From Flavobacteriaceae bacterium (GTDB taxonomy: Bacteria > Bacteroidota > Bacteroidia > Flavobacteriales > Flavobacteriaceae): a DNA stretch of 16,619 bases. The translations under genes and the position numbers were made by a program. Position 1 is the stretch's first letter; every line of letters starts with the position of its first letter. The stretch covers positions 1 through 16,619 of the forward strand of contig JAQWYU010000153.1 in assembly GCA_029253805.1 (NCBI GenBank), written 5' to 3'. This document shows positions 15,690-16,619 of the stretch, piece after piece. Under the pieces are notes generated by a model. That model worked only from the letters and a program-made list of their open reading frames with translations, was not told the origin of the DNA and ran no database searches.

Positions 15690-16619
15690 ATGAAAAAATT
15701 TATTATTTTTTGTTTTTATATCTTATCCATAAGCTCAATTATGTCACAGGAAGATTTTCAAAATCTACCTAACTCTGTTATAGGATTTGGCAATATATTA
15801 CTAGCTGGAGAAGATGCCAGTTTATTGGCTGAAAACTACCTTAGACCTTCTGTTAAAGGTTTGATAAGTGGAATGAATAGCGGCTGGTATTCAACAGCCA
15901 AAACCCATAAAAAATTCGGTTTTGACATCACATTTGGCTTAAATTCTTCTTTAATTCCTTCCAAAGGTAAAGTGTTTGATTTTATTTCCAGTGATTATAG
16001 TTACATATCGGTTGGTGATAGCAATATTGAGTTACCAACAGTTTTGAGTGATGATGATTCAGAGACAATTTTCAATGTTTCTATCCCAGTTCTAAGCGGT
16101 GACTATAAAGTTGGTTCATTCACTTTGCCGGGTGGTATAGCTAAAGATTTACCCGTAAATGCAGTACCAACTCCTTTTATTCAGCTTGGATTAGGATTAC
16201 CTTATAAAATAGAACTTAATTTGAGGTATGTCCCTGATTTAAACTATGATTCAAAAGTAAATGGAAGTTCGGTAGGTGTTGGAATCCAGCATGATTTGAC
16301 GCAATATTTAGGCCTACTAGATAAGCTGCCATACAGCATTTCAGTTATGGGAGCTTTTTCAAAAGCAAATATTGAGTATGCGATTGATAAAAATTTGTCT
16401 AATCAAATTTCTGTTACAGACGGAAATGCCATCTTTAATTTAGATACATGGACCGTACAGGCATTGGGTTCTCTGAATTTAAGAGTTTTTACAATTTATG
16501 CTGGAGTGGGTTATAATTATGGTACATCTAATTTTAATGTTAATGGAGATTACACATTGTCTTATCGTCTTCAAGATTCAAATCAAAACTCGGTTGGTAC
16601 TATTATTGAAAACATATCA
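15690..16619 (+). CDS. DUF6588 family protein, 3'-truncated by window edge
   Basis: The frame starts at ATG 15690 and stays open through 310 codons to the window end, so the C-terminus is missing. Residues 1-19 (MKKFIIFCFYILSISSIMS, then QED) form a signal peptide, so the mature protein is exported. The next block has the LLAGEDASLLAENYLRP stretch, then GLISGMNSGWYSTAK and HKKFGFDITFGLNSS. Further on come FTLPGGIAKDLPVNAVPTP, FIQLGLGLPYKIELNLRYVP and LDKLPYSISVMGAFS. This is the layout of the DUF6588 family common in Flavobacteriia. Alternating hydrophobic strands ending in aromatic residues suggest an outer-membrane beta-barrel, but that is inference. Function is unknown. The 23-bp gap to gyrB suggests possible read-through from it. 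Confidence 0.8.
   Translation, partial: MKKFIIFCFYILSISSIMSQEDFQNLPNSVIGFGNILLAGEDASLLAENYLRPSVKGLISGMNSGWYSTAKTHKKFGFDITFGLNSSLIPSKGKVFDFISSDYSYISVGDSNIELPTVLSDDDSETIFNVSIPVLSGDYKVGSFTLPGGIAKDLPVNAVPTPFIQLGLGLPYKIELNLRYVPDLNYDSKVNGSSVGVGIQHDLTQYLGLLDKLPYSISVMGAFSKANIEYAIDKNLSNQISVTDGNAIFNLDTWTVQALGSLNLRVFTIYAGVGYNYGTSNFNVNGDYTLSYRLQDSNQNSVGTIIENIS

Overview
This window looks like ordinary core chromosome of an AT-rich member of the Bacteroidota, class Flavobacteriia. The evidence is a GldJ gliding/type IX secretion lipoprotein directly upstream of murF, a DUF6588-type protein next to gyrB, the near absence of Shine-Dalgarno sequences, and several upstream TAnnTTTG boxes (the Bacteroidota -7 promoter element). 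I see no insertion sequence, phage gene, integrase, CRISPR array, tRNA or rRNA. No intergenic stretch exceeds 300 bases; the longest are 273 bp (2708-2980) and 256-257 bp (13469-13725).

Layout. (1) 1-2707, plus strand: the C-terminal three quarters of gldJ, a near-perfect intrinsic terminator, then murF (peptidoglycan precursor ligase). (2) 2981-5553, plus strand: three accessory genes, namely an exported CapA-like metallophosphatase-fold protein, a seven-helix YwaF/TIGR02206-type membrane protein, and a short-chain dehydrogenase. (3) 5658-7891, plus strand: ffh (signal recognition particle GTPase) and folD (one-carbon/folate metabolism), 23 bp apart and probably cotranscribed. (4) 10822-7896, minus strand: a tightly packed five-gene cluster read as lipoprotein, His-poor cupin, alpha/beta hydrolase, rluF (rRNA pseudouridine synthase) and VOC/glyoxalase-fold protein. 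Its junctions are a 3-bp gap, TAATG, a 19-bp gap and ATGA. It ends 4 bp from the convergent folD stop. (5) 10993-16619, plus strand: queE (queuosine precursor pathway), asnB (asparagine synthetase), gyrB, and the truncated start of a DUF6588 gene.

Most genes are housekeeping: wall synthesis, protein targeting, folate, tRNA/rRNA modification, Asn synthesis and DNA topology. The novelty is mainly regulatory. A perfect 19-bp inverted repeat flanks the divergent promoter region between the lipoprotein cluster and queE. Two perfect palindromes stand in tandem just before asnB. A strong terminator lies only 14 nt upstream of the murF start. On the protein side the most curious items are the cupin that lacks the usual metal-binding histidines and the unassigned lipoprotein. 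I did not find a convincing previously undescribed multi-gene system. The minus-strand cluster is the nearest candidate, and its genes may simply be co-located.
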